Under the pieces are notes generated by a model that worked only from the letters and a program-made list of their open reading frames with translations, made no database searches and was not told the origin of the DNA. Shown in pieces: positions 36,061-49,198 of a stretch of DNA of 64,000 nt (position 1 is its first letter; every line of letters starts with the position of its first letter). This stretch comes from Pterois miles (lineage: Eukaryota > Chordata > Actinopteri > Perciformes > Scorpaenidae), in assembly GCA_947000775.1 (NCBI GenBank), contig CAMQGK010000604.1, positions 9,044,501 through 9,108,500 of the forward strand, given 5' to 3'. Both the position numbers and the translations under genes were made by a program.

Positions 36061-37796
36061 GTGAGTGAAATGTGTTTGTGTTATTGTTTTAGTGTGTGCA
36101 CACCGCATGCATCCTCACATGTTTGTGTTGTGCTGATGTATGATTCAGACCTTCTCATCTCTCTCTACATGTAGCTTTGCAGTATAATAATGGCTCTCTA
36201 ATTGTAAGTTATACTTTGTCCTGTTCCAACAGCAACTGGAAACTTTGAGACTGCTGCTTTTAAAGCTTTTTTTTTTTATGTGCACATATATTTTCTCCTT
36301 GAAAGAACAGTAATATGTGAATATCTTAAGTAAATGAATGGCTGCCTGTGTGAATGACATCGCACCTTGACATCTTGACCCAGTATCAAGGTCCGAGACA
36401 GGAAGGGCAGAGCTCAGTGGCTTTACTGAAGGACATGTTGTCCCCCTCAGGTCTACAGAGGTGCTGTGTGTGTCTCACTGGAAGCAGAAATGAAAGCCGA
36501 TGCTATCTTTTCACAGTCAAGTTTCCAGCGACTGGAGAGCTGTGTTGGTGCTCTGCCAGAACTGTGGTCAATTGCCAGTGAAATCACTATACCAGTAACA
36601 CATCTAGACAGGAGCAAAGAAAGAGAGAGGCAGAGTGAATAAAAGGCACCAAAGCATGTTTTTTTTTCTTCAACCCCCCTTTAAATATATGTGATGCAAT
36701 GCTACAGTAGAGATGAATATATGGTTAAATTTTGAGCTCAGCATACTGTGGACTGTAACCACATTGTTTAAACACTGTGTGTTGGCCAACATTTCCATAG
36801 AGCACTATGCATGTTGTCACCATGAAGAGGTTTCTCAACAATGAAGCATTATTCACTCCTTTTCTGTTATGCTGCATCACCCCGAGGTTAATACTGAGGT
36901 CCGCAAGCGTGGAAATGTTTTTAAGAAATTAATCAATCTTCGATTTAGACATTTGGTAAATAGCACAATACTGAGACATGGAGGAGAGGAAATCTCTATT
37001 GTAAATATTTGGTTTGATATTGGAATTTGTTGGAAACAAGTTTTGGCCTGATGCCACAGCGAGGGAGACGCTGACCTTGTAGCTGGAGTCTGCGGAGAGG
37101 GACTGGATGCTGGCTGTGGTGGGAGATGTTTTGGCAGACACATAAGAAGGAGGCTGCATTTCAGTCTGCTGTTTGTGGAATCCTGGACTGTCGGACCAAC
37201 GATCCCATCCAGATAAGTCATATAGACGACACGTACAAACAGCGGGAGCCAGAAACTACTATTTGATTTGAACGCTATTTTACCAAAGACAACATCGTCC
37301 TACTTGCATACAGTCCCCAGATTTGTCCTCGTAAGAACTATTCCAGCAGGCTTTGTCAACTCAAGTTTATTTCTTAACTTAGAGTTTCCTCATTTTAAAA
37401 GTTCATTGTGGCCACTCCATGCAGGGATGAGGTGAAGAGTGCTCTGAAAATGACAATGCTAATTAATTACCCACATACTCATAAAATCAAGGCTATGACT
37501 GGACATCTTCCAAAATACATATAAGGCAAAAACTACAATGTGCCAGATTCTGAACAGTAATACTCAGTGACGTGTCCTGATAACAAATGAAGCAGATGCA
37601 AAGTCCATTATTTTCTTCATGGGGAAACCACAAAGTGCATGGTAGCAATTATGTCGTGGCCACATCCAAAAGGAAATTTAGGAAGCTGTGCTTAGCTCTG
37701 TTTCACCACTGGTTAACTGGTACAATAGCATGAAGATTTACATATCGGCCTCATTGTCAGCCACCTTATATTACTTTAATATTATTGATTAAATGG

Positions 37797-37985
37797 TAGT
37801 TAAAGCTGCATTTACTATTTTTGGCCACTAGAGGCCAGAAAAACTCTGGAACGAGCTGATAGACACTCAGTACTTATATGATATCACCTTATACAGTTGC
37901 TAGAGCTGTCCTGAAGCAACATTAGTATTCAGTTATTCTGCAATTCATCTCCTGAGAAAAATATCTTGCTTTTAAGTTGCTCGAT
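37797..37985 (+). repeat. dispersed repeat (ggccactngggggcag), copy 2
   Basis: Carries aaagctgcatttactatttt, ggccactagaggccagaaaa, gagctgatagac and gcaacattagtattc. In intron 1, same orientation as the 32605 copy. Confidence 0.6.
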
Positions 37986-38194
37986 GCTCCACTGCTTGTC
38001 TGCCGTTTGGTGCTGGGTAAGTGAACGGCGGGTTTATCCAACACGTTGTCATCCCAACTTGTCACATACTGAATCTTTGTTAGGACCTCTTTGGTCACTT
38101 TCTAACACACTGAATAGCCCATCGTACCAAATTATGATGCTCCACTATGTTTGCAGTAAATGTCTTTAACATTGTGAATTCAAACTAAAAACAC

Positions 38195-38960
38195 AAGGCA
38201 ACATAACCACTTAGTTAGGTTTAGGAATAACATTATGGTTTGACTTACAATTACTACATTTGTCAAGTGAATTTTCACGCTGTGAAGTGAAAGTGAAACT
38301 TAAGCTTGTGAACACAAAGACAAACAACACGTCGGTTTCACACGGGACATGAACAGCAGTCTCCTGGATGAAAGCCCTGTGTTTGTTGGGCCCATCCACC
38401 TCCCCTCCCACCTGCTCTATGTGTGTTTTTTCAGTCTTTAAACTGTCACGACACTCCCCGACTACTTTCTCTGAGCATTTAATATGACGCCGATGGGTTT
38501 ACATTGAAATTACTTGAAAGCCAGGCGCGTTTCATAAAGACGCTAAGGGTGTATTGGCATCACCAACATGCCAAAGGGTGTGACAAAGCCTTGGTATCTG
38601 ACGCCCTGGGAGTGAGAACAGACTGGCTTATCAGAGCTTGTTTGCTGATAAGTCCTCTAAATTTAAATGAATAAAATACTGCCCTCCACAAGATATACGT
38701 GTTTTCTGATCTGACGCCCCTGTCCACAGGATGATGTCATTTATCTGTACTTTCTAAAATTATTATAAATCACTGTTGAAAACTATGTTACAATGTTATG
38801 GTGAAGGTTTGGTTGGATTTAGCCACAGAAACAACTTGGTTAGGATTAGGCAAAGATCATGGTTTAGGTTAAAATAAGTGCTTAAGGTTCAACAGATGGT
38901 TACGAGAGACACAAATTGACATTAGGATGCCAGAAGTGAACAGTGATCTCTCACATTCAG
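38195..38960. repeat. ttaggtttagg-type dispersed repeat pieces
   Basis: Two blocks (38205-38420 and 38805-38960) contain cacttagttaggtttaggaa and acttggttaggattaggcaa with gatcatggtttaggttaaaa, wording typical of a teleost repeat. Between them lies a block with two tctgacgccc strings (38597 and 38710). The exact structure is unclear. Confidence 0.4.
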
Positions 38961-41180
38961 TCCAACGTTTTACTGACACATCCAACCACACCGACCTCTT
39001 CCCTCTGTAGACTTTGCAGCTCATTAATAATGCCACCCAATTTCCTCTTTGCTATCCTCGGACAGGACTGATAATTCCTACCACCACTAGCTTTGCCACT
39101 TGAACATAAATCTGTGTAGTTTTGGATCAGTTACTAAAACAATTTATGCTGTTCTTTGTCTTGGGTGGACAGTCTCAGAAAAATGCTTGTTGCTGCTGCT
39201 AAGAATGTGGTTCATTAGAGTGGTGAGACTGAACCAACCACTCTCAGTGTACTTACAACAAAACCACTGGTTACAACAGCTCATAAGTCAGTGGAGTTTT
39301 CATTGGTTTCTGTGACCTTCACATTACACAGTGTTGGTTGTAAGTGTGTTAAACAGTTGACCCAAGCTTTATATGGAGTGTCCTGTTACATGATTTTATT
39401 GGACACATTTCGTATAAAATTAGCAGATTCCATGACCATTGTATAAAACCAATTAAGTGGAATTATCGTATTTAAGAACCAATTTCTCCAAGTTTTTAAA
39501 ACCCTCCTGGGATGTTCAGCAATCCCAGGCATTCACTGTTTCTCTGCCAACAATGGAGGGGGTATGTTTCACAGATCCTTGCTTTCTTTGTAAGACATCT
39601 TGATTGATTACAATTGATCCAAGAATCAGATGTTTATAGATTGGTCAGGGTTTCGTTACTTCATGGTGTGTCGACCAATCTTTCTGTGTCCGGATCCTAT
39701 TTGCAGACGTGAGTTGGCATCATTCTGAGACTATTATATCAGTAGCAGCAGATATTCAGAGGGTAGTTAATGTTAAAATGTCTCATCACAATGAATGATT
39801 AAAGCAAGTGATTGAATTACTGTCAGCTGTTTTAGAAAATACCTGCTCATTAATCAATATTCGTAGTTTTAAAACATTTATAGACTGTTGAAGTCTCAAC
39901 GCGACAGTTAATGTTGCCAAAAGCAATTAATGCTCTATAAATAAATCCACGTCATGTTGTTTCTGTTAAAACTTACCACTTACTAACTCTATGCAGATGT
40001 CCTGACAGTGTCATGTAGTTGTTTGTGATGGCTGGTGGTACACGTCTTGTTTTGCGTTGCTGCTCTAGAGACTTACAGTCCCCGGAGGTCCTTTTGTTGG
40101 CTCAGAGTTAACAGCTTGTTAATCAGTGCCCAGTTGGCTGTTGCATAATGGGAACATCTGGATTTAGATACCCCTTGCCTCTCAGAGTATTTACGTTGGC
40201 GTTGGGTGAATGTGCTATAAGGTGCCAAAATCTTTGAAAGTATATTGTCAAGTGTGAAGAATCTTTCCAGAGAAAATCACTGTAATGGAAACCCAGAATG
40301 GATCAATGGAAAAACATACATACATTATGTACATTCTGCTGCCTTTGATATTTACCTTATACAGAGACTTCTCGTATTTGTTAAAACATCAGTCAGATGC
40401 AGTGCAACAATTCGCATGTACCATATTACACTGCGTCAGCATACACATAAAAGAACTGCATCATGCATCATGCTTGTCTGATATGAGGGTGTCTCCAAGC
40501 CACAAGTTTGCACAACGCAACCTGCACGGCTGCTCTATGTCAGTGGGTCTGTGGTGGAGCTCCTGCAGCTTGGTGTCGGGCCAAAGGCAGCAGCGGACTA
40601 ATGTTGGTCATACCGGCAGCCACCAGCCTGAGGTTTATTTATCTGGGCATGAAAGCCGGTACACAGGAAACCCGGCGAGTCTCCGACCTTGCCTTAGAAG
40701 CTGCTGATATTACTGGGAATATTAAATTGCTTTGCCACATTAGTAGCTTGAAATGGAAAGTGGATAACCTCCATTCTCATGCTTCCACCCTGACACTTTC
40801 CTACAGCTTTCACTCATTTCTAGGTCAGACTTCAGCCTTTCTGTGATTGCATCTTGGGACTCTTCAAGAATCCGACATTGCTTGTTAACAGTGACACCTG
40901 TGGCCGTTAAGTCAACGACAGTCATTGTCCTGTTGCGTTCATGCCTATGCTGACACTACCAATACACACTGAACGTGATTGACAGGTGTCATGTTGATTA
41001 ACTTTAGCAACATTAGCCAGCTAAAACCACAATGTCACTATTTATTGCACATCGATTCTGATTGGTCAATCACGGCCTGTTATTTCTTTATAACAGACCG
41101 TTCCTATGGGCACAGTAATGATCTCAGTCTCTGGTGGAGTGTTTGTGTGTCAAGTTATTGATTACTTAAGTAGCCGTGTA

Positions 41181-41314
41181 GGATAATGTACAGCTAGCCG
41201 GTCATTGTAGTGAAATGAACGGTTGGGGTCCACCCCCACGCTCCGTGACAGGGTGCTGCGGGGCCTTTTCGGGGTTTATTTCACAACAATGACTGGCTCG
41301 TTGTGCATTATTCC
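41181..41314. mobile_element. hairpin element in intron 1
   Basis: The arm 41181-41216 (ggataatgtacagctagccg to tgtagtgaaat) pairs with 41278-41314. The loop is GC-rich. The flanking stretch 41030-41110 (tctgattggtcaatcacggc, tttctttataacagaccg) may belong to the same larger element. Confidence 0.65.
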
Positions 41315-42260
41315 TTACATATTTCACGCACTTTGCAGTAATGTTAGCTGACCAAACCAAGTCAGCTCCTGACTGTGGTTAGAGGGCACCGGAGAGGCAC
41401 CGTAGTTTTAGTCTTGTGGGCCAGAGTCAATTACTTTCCGTTAGTCGCTGCGGAGTTCACTCAGCCTCCGGGAAACAAGGCACAGGAAACCTCTGCTGGT
41501 CTTGAGGAGCTGCAGCATTTATTTCAAACCTGCAACCTCCACTGAACATCTCAAAGCTAAACTAACTCTCTTCTGTTCTGCTGCTCGCTTCGTTTTTAAC
41601 ACACTCTGCGGCGTTCTCATTCTCTTGCTTTACCACTCACTTCCCATGAGCACACACGTTCTGCACAGGTGTGGTGGGGTCTGGTTGTTTGTTGGCGTTA
41701 GCGGACTCCATTCTAACCGAATATTAGCGGTTGCACACTACTAACTCTGAAGCAGAGCTGAGGAGAGTAAAGGCACTCGTGAGCGTGCATGACTGATTTT
41801 CCTGGGAAAAACGGGCCTGGGATCTTCACATTAAAAGAGGTCTACAGGCTGACAGAGGAAAGCCAGATAGTAAAAAACAGCACTAATTTCTTGAATGCAT
41901 TAACAGAATCGATCTTTGGAGGTTGGAGTGGATTCAGTTTTAAAGCTTGGATACTGGTATCATATGAGTATATGAGTATATCATATCATAAGGAATCCAT
42001 TGGTACCAACCATACCATACTAGCTTGTCGCAAAGGAGGCTAATTAACACTCCAGACTTAACCTTCGACCTCCTGATATGCGGATGAAAATGAGTTCTGT
42101 GGGTACCCACGAGTCTCCTCTGTGTCAGCACATTGACACACGGATAGCTGTTGTTGCCTGTTTGCATATATTTTAATGCTAAAGGCACAATCAACATTGT
42201 TTTGTGTGGTTAATTGATTTTCATTAATAAATATATTTCCATAAAGCAGTACAGTGCAGT

Positions 42261-42563
42261 GGGGGCGGCAGTATCGCAGTCCGTAAGGACTTGGGTTAGG
42301 ACGCGGAGGTCACCGGTTCAAGTCCCCCATGGACCAAGACCAACTGGTTGCTGGAGAGGTGCCAGTTTACCTCTTGGGCACTGCCGAGGTGCCCCTGAGC
42401 AAGGCCCCCCCAAACCCCCAACTGCTCTGGGCTCTTGTCAGGAGCAGCCCCCTCACTCTGACATCTCTCCATTGACGCATGTATATGTACTGTGTGAACA
42501 ACAGAGTGTAAAACTGAATTTCCCCACTGTGGGACTAATAAAGGAATATCTTTCTTTCTTTTC
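42261..42563 (+). mobile_element. tRNA-derived SINE, CTTT-tailed, in intron 1
   Basis: Second-subfamily copy with the ccgtaaggacttgggttaggac head. Box A is altered (tatcgcag) and box B is at 42315-42325. It has an extra run of C in the body and a short (CTTT)n tail. It lies in the sense orientation within intron 1 of the integrin gene. Confidence 0.88.
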
Positions 42564-43540
42564 TTCATTTGAGCGTATTAAATACATGATAAATCTCCTT
42601 TTAAGGTACATTTTGAACAGAAAAAACGGATTATTAATATAATGATTATTCACAATTAATCATAATGCGATTAATTGCAATTCAATAGTTTAATTGATTT
42701 TTGAAGGCCTAGTTTATTTGTGTAAAAACTTACATACAGTCCCTTTTAAATGCTTTTAAGTCATGCTAGTATAAAAATTAGCTACTAGATCTGTTAAAAA
42801 TTCGTGTGCTCCAGTTGAACAATGATGGAGAAACAGACCACTGCCCTTCTTTTGTAAAATGATTTATGCTGCACCACACTGTTTAGAGTTACCTACTGAT
42901 TTTTATTTATTTTCCATACACCTACCTGTTCCCAACCATCTATTTTCAGTCACCCCTTTTATGTTTCCAGATAAACAGAAACTCTAGGAGGATGTTTAGG
43001 GGTAGGATCAAACACCAGCTGAACATGTGAACCATTCATATGACAGGAAATGAGCAATGTGGAGAACGTGTCAATATTTACATGAAGAGTCTGTCTGGCA
43101 GATACGGCCATTTATTTTAATGGAGGTTTTCATGACAGAGAACAAATGGTCTATGGTTGTGCCAATCAAGGTGTTGTATACTGCTGGTTATTTGACAGAC
43201 TTGAGAAATGAACTCATTCACTATGTGGCTGTCACCCCACTCACATAATATTATACCATGAATTGTGGTTGTGATGCACAGGTTCACAGATATTTACTGA
43301 AGAATACTGGGAGTAGATATTTGGCTGTTTGTTTAGACAACATATTAATGCTCCAAAATATTCAGTATCTAAGGAATGCAGATAACTTAAGATTTCTGTT
43401 AGAGGACAGTTTTTCTTCAAGGGATACAGCTGCTCAGTATGCAATCCCTGTTCTGCATTTCAAACAACTCTTCCCCCAAACAAATATAGCTTGTCTGCTG
43501 TGTAACAAACAAAAAGCTGAGTTGAGCTGCAGCTGTTAGG

Positions 43541-44125
43541 CTGTATATGAGAACCAAGACATCACCTATCGGTTTGTGGACTATGGTTTTGAAGCCTCAA
43601 CTTTAGCAGTTTGGCCGCTGCCATCTTGGTTTTTTGAACCACAACTGACACGAGAGGGTGCAGCTCAGTACAACCAAACTCTTAATACGACACTTTTAGG
43701 CAACCAGATTGTTACAATATAATTTAATGAACTGAAAACATACTGTGAAAAGGTACGATGAAAAAACAGACAATTCCCAGACTGGACAACACTGACCTGC
43801 CAATCACAAGGTAGCCCCGCCCTAAAGCATACCCTGCTTTATGGTCTAAATGAACCTTATGAATCTAAACCTAACCTAACCTAACCATGAACCTAACTGA
43901 ATCATGATGTATTGAAGAGGACTTGAAACTAGCGATTGAGACCATAAAGTTTACAATATTTAATGAGGAAATAAATCAAGTGAGAAGTAGCCTCATTTTC
44001 TCATAGACTTCTATACAATCAGACTTCTTTTTGCAACCAGCGGAGTCGCCCCCTGCTGGCTGTAGGAGAGAATGCAACTTTCACACATTTCAGCATTGGC
44101 TTCAATGGAGTTTGCCTCCTGAGTT
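43541..44125 (+). repeat. dispersed repeat family R4, copy 2
   Basis: A plus-strand copy with ccatcttggttttttgaacc, tcacaaggtagccccgccct and tcgccccctgctggctgtag. It lies in intron 1. It contains a local expansion of ctaacctaacc not seen in the other copies. Confidence 0.78.
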
Positions 44126-45889
44126 GTACCTCATATTACTACAGTACTGTGTTTTAGAAGTTGGACATTGTTAATCTTGATTAAAAGGTAACGTCATGTT
44201 TATAACACTGATGGGAGTTATTTTGATTTCATTTTACCTGCTAATGCAATAAAACCACTAACCCACGCTGTCACTTACCCAAATAGAGTGAAGAGTCCTT
44301 TCACCCTTTAGTGTCAAATTGGATCACTTCTTTCATAGTCATAACAAAAACTGCCTTTTAGCTGGAGGTGGAGCACCAGAAGCTTGGTTTGTAAGGTAAA
44401 GTGATGATGCGGCTCATCTTCATCACATAGCATGCTATTGTAGTGATAATGACTCCACAGTTTCCACTCAGAAAACTGCAAGTCTGTTAGGAAATTAGGT
44501 GAAGAAAGGCCCTACCATTAGTAACTTGTGTTCTGTTATCTACTCTACGCTAATTCAGCTTGGTGCAGTGAGCCTTCCACATGAGTTGTTTCAATTTGAT
44601 TGAAAAAAATGTGGGCCTCTGCCAGGACTTTATGAATCTGCTTCATAAATGTACAGAGATGAGAGGAAAATGGAAAGAGTGAAGGGGAAAACAGAGAATC
44701 ATAATTTCTGTTTCAAGATAAATCAGAGCTGAACAAATAAATACATACAAACAGGCACAGAGTAGTTTTTTTTTTATGCTGGAAAGAACATGCAACGTGT
44801 TAGAAGCCAAAAGTATTGATAGTTGTTCCACGGGGCGACACTCGAAGGCCTTTACAGAGAGAGAGAAGATGCAATACTCGCTTAAATACAGGGATAACAT
44901 TTCACTTTTTCAAACAGATGAACAGTCAAGTGGGTGTGAATGTTGGATTGTCGGAAATTGTTGGACGCAGCCCGCCAAATTCAGTGTCAGAAAGGGGTGG
45001 TGGTGGTGGGGGTATGGGGGGTTTGAAGTCATTGGACCATCTGACAAGCTGTTCTTATGATTGGCACCTTAAGAAGCCTCCAAAGATAAATCTGGCATGG
45101 GGTTCGCTATGGAGCCAGACCACATTTGTATCTGACACTGCTCCAAACCAACACAGTGACAATGAATTGACAATCAACTAAAATATACAGTATGTAAAGT
45201 GTATAAATCTACATATGTGATTCCTTAACTGTTAATTGCTGCACAGCTTTATCTGTCAAAATGTTAGTCTGCGTTTCTTTAGAAAGCCAAAGTTTGTCTC
45301 CATCTAGCTGACAGTGCAGACTTTGATAGTTATTGTTCTTCATACATAGCCAAGAAAAGTAAGTAGTTCCTGTGAGGTGTGTTTAAAAGACTCGGCTGTA
45401 GTTTTCCTGATGGCAGACTGATACACATTGTTACATCTGGGAAGTTTTGGGACACACAGTTCTTGACACATGAACTAGTTATGTAATGTGGGTTGTAATG
45501 TAAGTTGGGCTTCTCGGTTTATCTTGGCAAGGAAGATGAGTATCATTGGGATAAAAGTGAAAACAGATGCTAGACTGGATAACTACTGGATAACATAGCA
45601 ACAATATCAGGTCAACACTAATCATATTACGACTCTCAAACTGTTTTCTCTGCATGACAGTAAATAATAGCATGCTACTCTTTATTAATATGTATTTTAA
45701 GTAATATAATAACCTCCACAATCCCATAATTGTGTTCATTAGATTAACAACGGCCAATGAAAAGTTACACTTCTGATTCACATTGTTTCAGAACTGTGGG
45801 TACAACTGTCTTGAATTTGACCCATAGACTGCAAAATAAAAAGTACATTTTAAATTACATTTTTAAATAAATAGATAAAAGTGGACGTA

Positions 45890-46460
45890 GTCACCATGAC
45901 ATTACCCATTGGTCTGTGGAAGGCTGTTTTGAAGCCTGGAGTTTGGCATTTTGACCTTCGCCATCTTGGTTTTTGAAACCAGACGTGACACAAGAGGCTG
46001 GAGCTAAGTGCAACTGAATCCTGAATGACACATTTTCAGGTGACCAGAGTGTTACAACTAACTTTCATGAACTGAAAAAACACAGACAGCAACTTCCAGA
46101 CTGGACAGCACCGTGGTAGCAACATGTCTATCACAAGGTAGCCAAGGCCTAAAGCATCCCCTGCTTTATGGTCTCTTTGACTCTACATGGGACCAGAATT
46201 TACTAAATGAACATCAGGCTGTATTGAAGAAGAACTGAAACTAGCGACTGAGACCATAAACTCATGTTTACAATATTTACCGAGATAATAAATCAAGTGA
46301 CGTGAGAAGTAGGCTCATTTCCTCATAAACTTAAATACAATTTTTTTGCAACCAGAGCAGTCGCCCCCTGCTGGCCGTTCGAAAGTATGCAAGTTTAAGG
46401 CACTTCAGCATTGGCTTCACTTTTCAGACCTGGAGGTTGCCCCCTGATTTGACCTCAGCT
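45890..46460 (+). repeat. dispersed repeat family R4, copy 3
   Basis: A plus-strand copy 1.8 kb from copy 2 and in the same direction. It carries ccatcttggtttttgaaacc, caaggtagccaaggcctaaa and tcgccccctgctggccgttc, and is the most complete copy. It lies in intron 1. Confidence 0.78.
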
Positions 46461-47924
46461 GTCCTTTGTTACGGGTTAATTTGAGTTTTACATGTTTTTC
46501 AACTTTTTTGAGCATTCCTTCACCTTGTTTATATTTAACTGAATTTCCTCTTGCAGGGGATAAAAGGTTCAGTTAACTTGATGCGAGAGTGGGGTTGCTT
46601 AGCGTGAGGTCGAGGGATTGAATAAGGCCAACAGTGTGTGGACAAGAGCCACCGAGATGTAAGAGGTGGGGGAGTTTGTGGTGGTTTAAAGCAGAGGCAG
46701 CTTTGTGCTTTCAGCTCAGCTGTGAGAAAACACTTTATTTTTAAGCGTCTCATTAAGTCTGCTTAACTTTCGCTTCCACTTTATTTTCTTCATGCATTTT
46801 TTGACTCTGAAATAGTTCCCCATCTAATTTTTGAGATTTAGAGTGTTAGTGAGCTCTAGTGTAAAGGTCAACTTGCCCTTACAGTAGTTTAAACATCACT
46901 GGAGCAACACACACACTTACGATAAGTCTGGCAACTGGTGAGGCCGAGATCAGCAGGAGATTAAGTAGAAGACAGATGAACGGAGAGAGATGGATCGAGA
47001 GGAAGTCAGAGTGGGAGACGATTACATTTTTTTCCCCTTCTCCTCCGCCAAGAGGAAAATCTCACCACCTCCAAGTCCTCACTCAGAGCCCTCCTCTTTT
47101 GATGGAAATTTCAAAGCCAAATAACGCTATCACCATTAATTAGCCATAATGGGTAACTTGGTGACATGCAAAATCTGAGGAAAAAAATACCTTCTCCGAT
47201 TGGTATTTTAATTGGAAGCAGACATTTGCTGCTGTTTTCTACCACCTGGTATGCTGTCAAAGATGTGAGAGGAATTTAAGTATACAATCGGGAAAACAGA
47301 TTCACTTTGATGGGGTCCCACAGCACCTTTAACTTGTTACCCTCTTGCTACTTGTCAGGTTACACTTCACCATCTATTAACTGCAATATCAATCAAAACT
47401 CCTAGCTGGGTGTCTTTAACAATCTTTAATTGCAGTTTCAAAATAAAGGTACTGATGTGGTGCAGGCTTTTTTGTAATTTCTTCATATGGAAGGACATTT
47501 TCAAGAGCCTTTTCAGCTACTTCTAATAAATTGTAAATCACAGATTTTACATATACATCAAATCTAGACTTATTATTTATTTTATGCCAGACTGGTGCCT
47601 GTCAAAGTGTTCTTATGGCAGTAAGATATTGGTCATGCTGATGCTATGCTGCTTAACCGAAACCCCTCAGAGTCTGCAAATGTCTGAAGGAAGACAGTTA
47701 TTTAAATGTGACAGATAGCTCAGCTGGTCTGCAACATGTGTACGATTAATATGTGTTTTTTTATGAGGGAAGTCTGTGTTTACTGCAGATTGATGCAGAG
47801 GGACAAGAAGACACAAGGCAGAGTAGGGATTATTTTAAGGATGAGTAACAGTGAGTTAGCAGCTGTTTGTTGCACAGGTTGAATTCATATTAGTCTTGGA
47901 GCCCAGCTATTGATCTGATGATCT

Positions 47925-48240
47925 CGACCTTCGATAAGCCTCTGGTGGTAAGGGGCTATATTTTTGAGGTTCTGGTGCAGCCAGCTGATATCTAGGCCAA
48001 GACTTCCTTTTCCAAGCGCAGCTCACTGTTTACAGTCCAATTAGCAACCTGAGATGCGAGACTGGAGATGGAGTCGAGAGACTACGTGTATGACCTGAGT
48101 GTACATGTAACCAGTTTACAAGCTAATTTTAAACCGATCAAAAGCTAAATAATTGTCAAACGACAGCCCGTGGGTTCCCAGATTACATTTCGGCCAGTGC
48201 TTTTCTCTTTTGCTCTCCACACGGACTGTTTACCTGCATT
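47925..48240 (+). repeat. dispersed repeat family R3, copy 2, near integrin exon 2
   Basis: Matches 20455-20785 block for block (ggggctatatttttgaggtt, gtttacagtccaatt, aagctaattttaaaccgatc, ctccacacggactgtttacc). It ends about 280 bp before exon 2. Confidence 0.7.
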
Positions 48241-48518
48241 CAACCAAAGCCTGCTTGAAAACTACTGGGACTACAAATGGAAACCAGAAAGCAGATGCCA
48301 AAATCCATTGCATAGATTCTACATGTGAATCCATAATCTCATTAATGTAAATGTTTCTTTTAGACATCCATAAAGCTGCTAACATACTACCACATGGCAC
48401 CATACAGTAGATGTACTGTATAGATTACACTAATAATGCTGCAGAACCAGGTCGTTACCATCAAATCATTAATATCTACTTCAGCCAATGTTGATGAAAA
48501 TTTCTTTTCTTTTTCAAG

Positions 48519-48633
48519 GTTACCATGACTGCTTCAACATCGACACAAAGAACGCCAGAGTCATCAAGGGCCCTAAACAAGCCCAGTTTGGATACACTGT
48601 TCAGCAACATGTAGCTGCTGGAGGAGAGAAGTG
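48519..48633 (+). CDS. itga11: integrin alpha exon 2: mature N-terminus, start of beta-propeller
   Basis: This 115-bp exon is preceded by a long pyrimidine tract ending in cag-type AG (48501-48518) and followed by the donor gtaaga at 48634. It enters in phase 1 and leaves in phase 2. The translation carries FNIDTKNARVI, then FGYTVQQH, and ends at Glu-Lys-Trp with the Trp split by the intron. These are the first residues of the mature extracellular chain and the first strand of propeller blade 1. DT..(x)RVI and FGYTVQQH are shared with human integrin alpha-11. Human alpha-1 and alpha-2 have more divergent versions. A dispersed repeat ends about 280 bp upstream. Confidence 0.92.
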
Positions 48634-49176
48634 GTAAGATGTGATTTAAACACTGCTGCTGCCATGCAACATATGATATATAGTTTGTTGATGTTTTATA
48701 CCTGTAAAGTTCTTCTCTACAGCAATTTGATGTCAAATCTGCTGACCAAGACCTGCCTTATTATCATATAGCTCAGCAAACATTGGCTGTGACCAAAATT
48801 CACTAGTCCCTGTTCACTGTGCAGGGAGTTGTATCTGTACTGAGTACTATAAAGTGAGTTAATCTGCAAAATGTCAAAAAAAAAAAAAAAAACACTTTGG
48901 GACACATCATTGCTGTCGCACTTTGCTCTCGCAATTCAAAAGTGCCAGATCAGCGCTGGCTGGTAGACCATCCTTGATAACTACTAACATGTATTTTTGT
49001 GATAAATGGATATTGTAAGCAATTTTGTTGAGTTGTCTCTGAGTGAAATGAGTGAATTTAATTTCCCCTTAAATAGTGATGTAACATACTCTATATGTCT
49101 AGCTTTTATTGTGAATTAAGTGAATTAATGGCTGATATAAATGTGGGGGTAATAAACATATTTTCCCAAATATATA

Positions 49177-49198
49177 AATACATATATATATATATATT
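49177..49198. repeat. TA microsatellite
   Basis: A short alternating TA tract with a TACA interruption at its left, in intron 2. Confidence 0.8.

Larger units (their letters stand above)
36061..48518 (+). other. integrin intron 1
   Basis: This intron is about 12.5 kb, with gtgagt at the 5' end and a pyrimidine tract plus AG at the 3' end. It contains one SINE (42261-42563), two copies of a roughly 550-bp repeat (43541-44125, 45890-46460), a hairpin element (41181-41314), other dispersed repeats (37797-37985, 38195-38960, 47925-48240) and otherwise unassigned sequence. Short ORFs inside show no family resemblance. Confidence 0.8.

Noticed and set aside
35742..36108. Cys/Val-rich and Thr/His-rich ORFs over the CA tract
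   Set aside because: Artefacts of the dinucleotide repeat; only the part from 36012 (or possibly 35988) fits a real protein.
36354..36581. 75-codon Cys-containing ORF just inside intron 1
   Set aside because: It has an acceptor-like ccctcag but no good donor or family match; phases would also break the exon 1 to exon 2 join.
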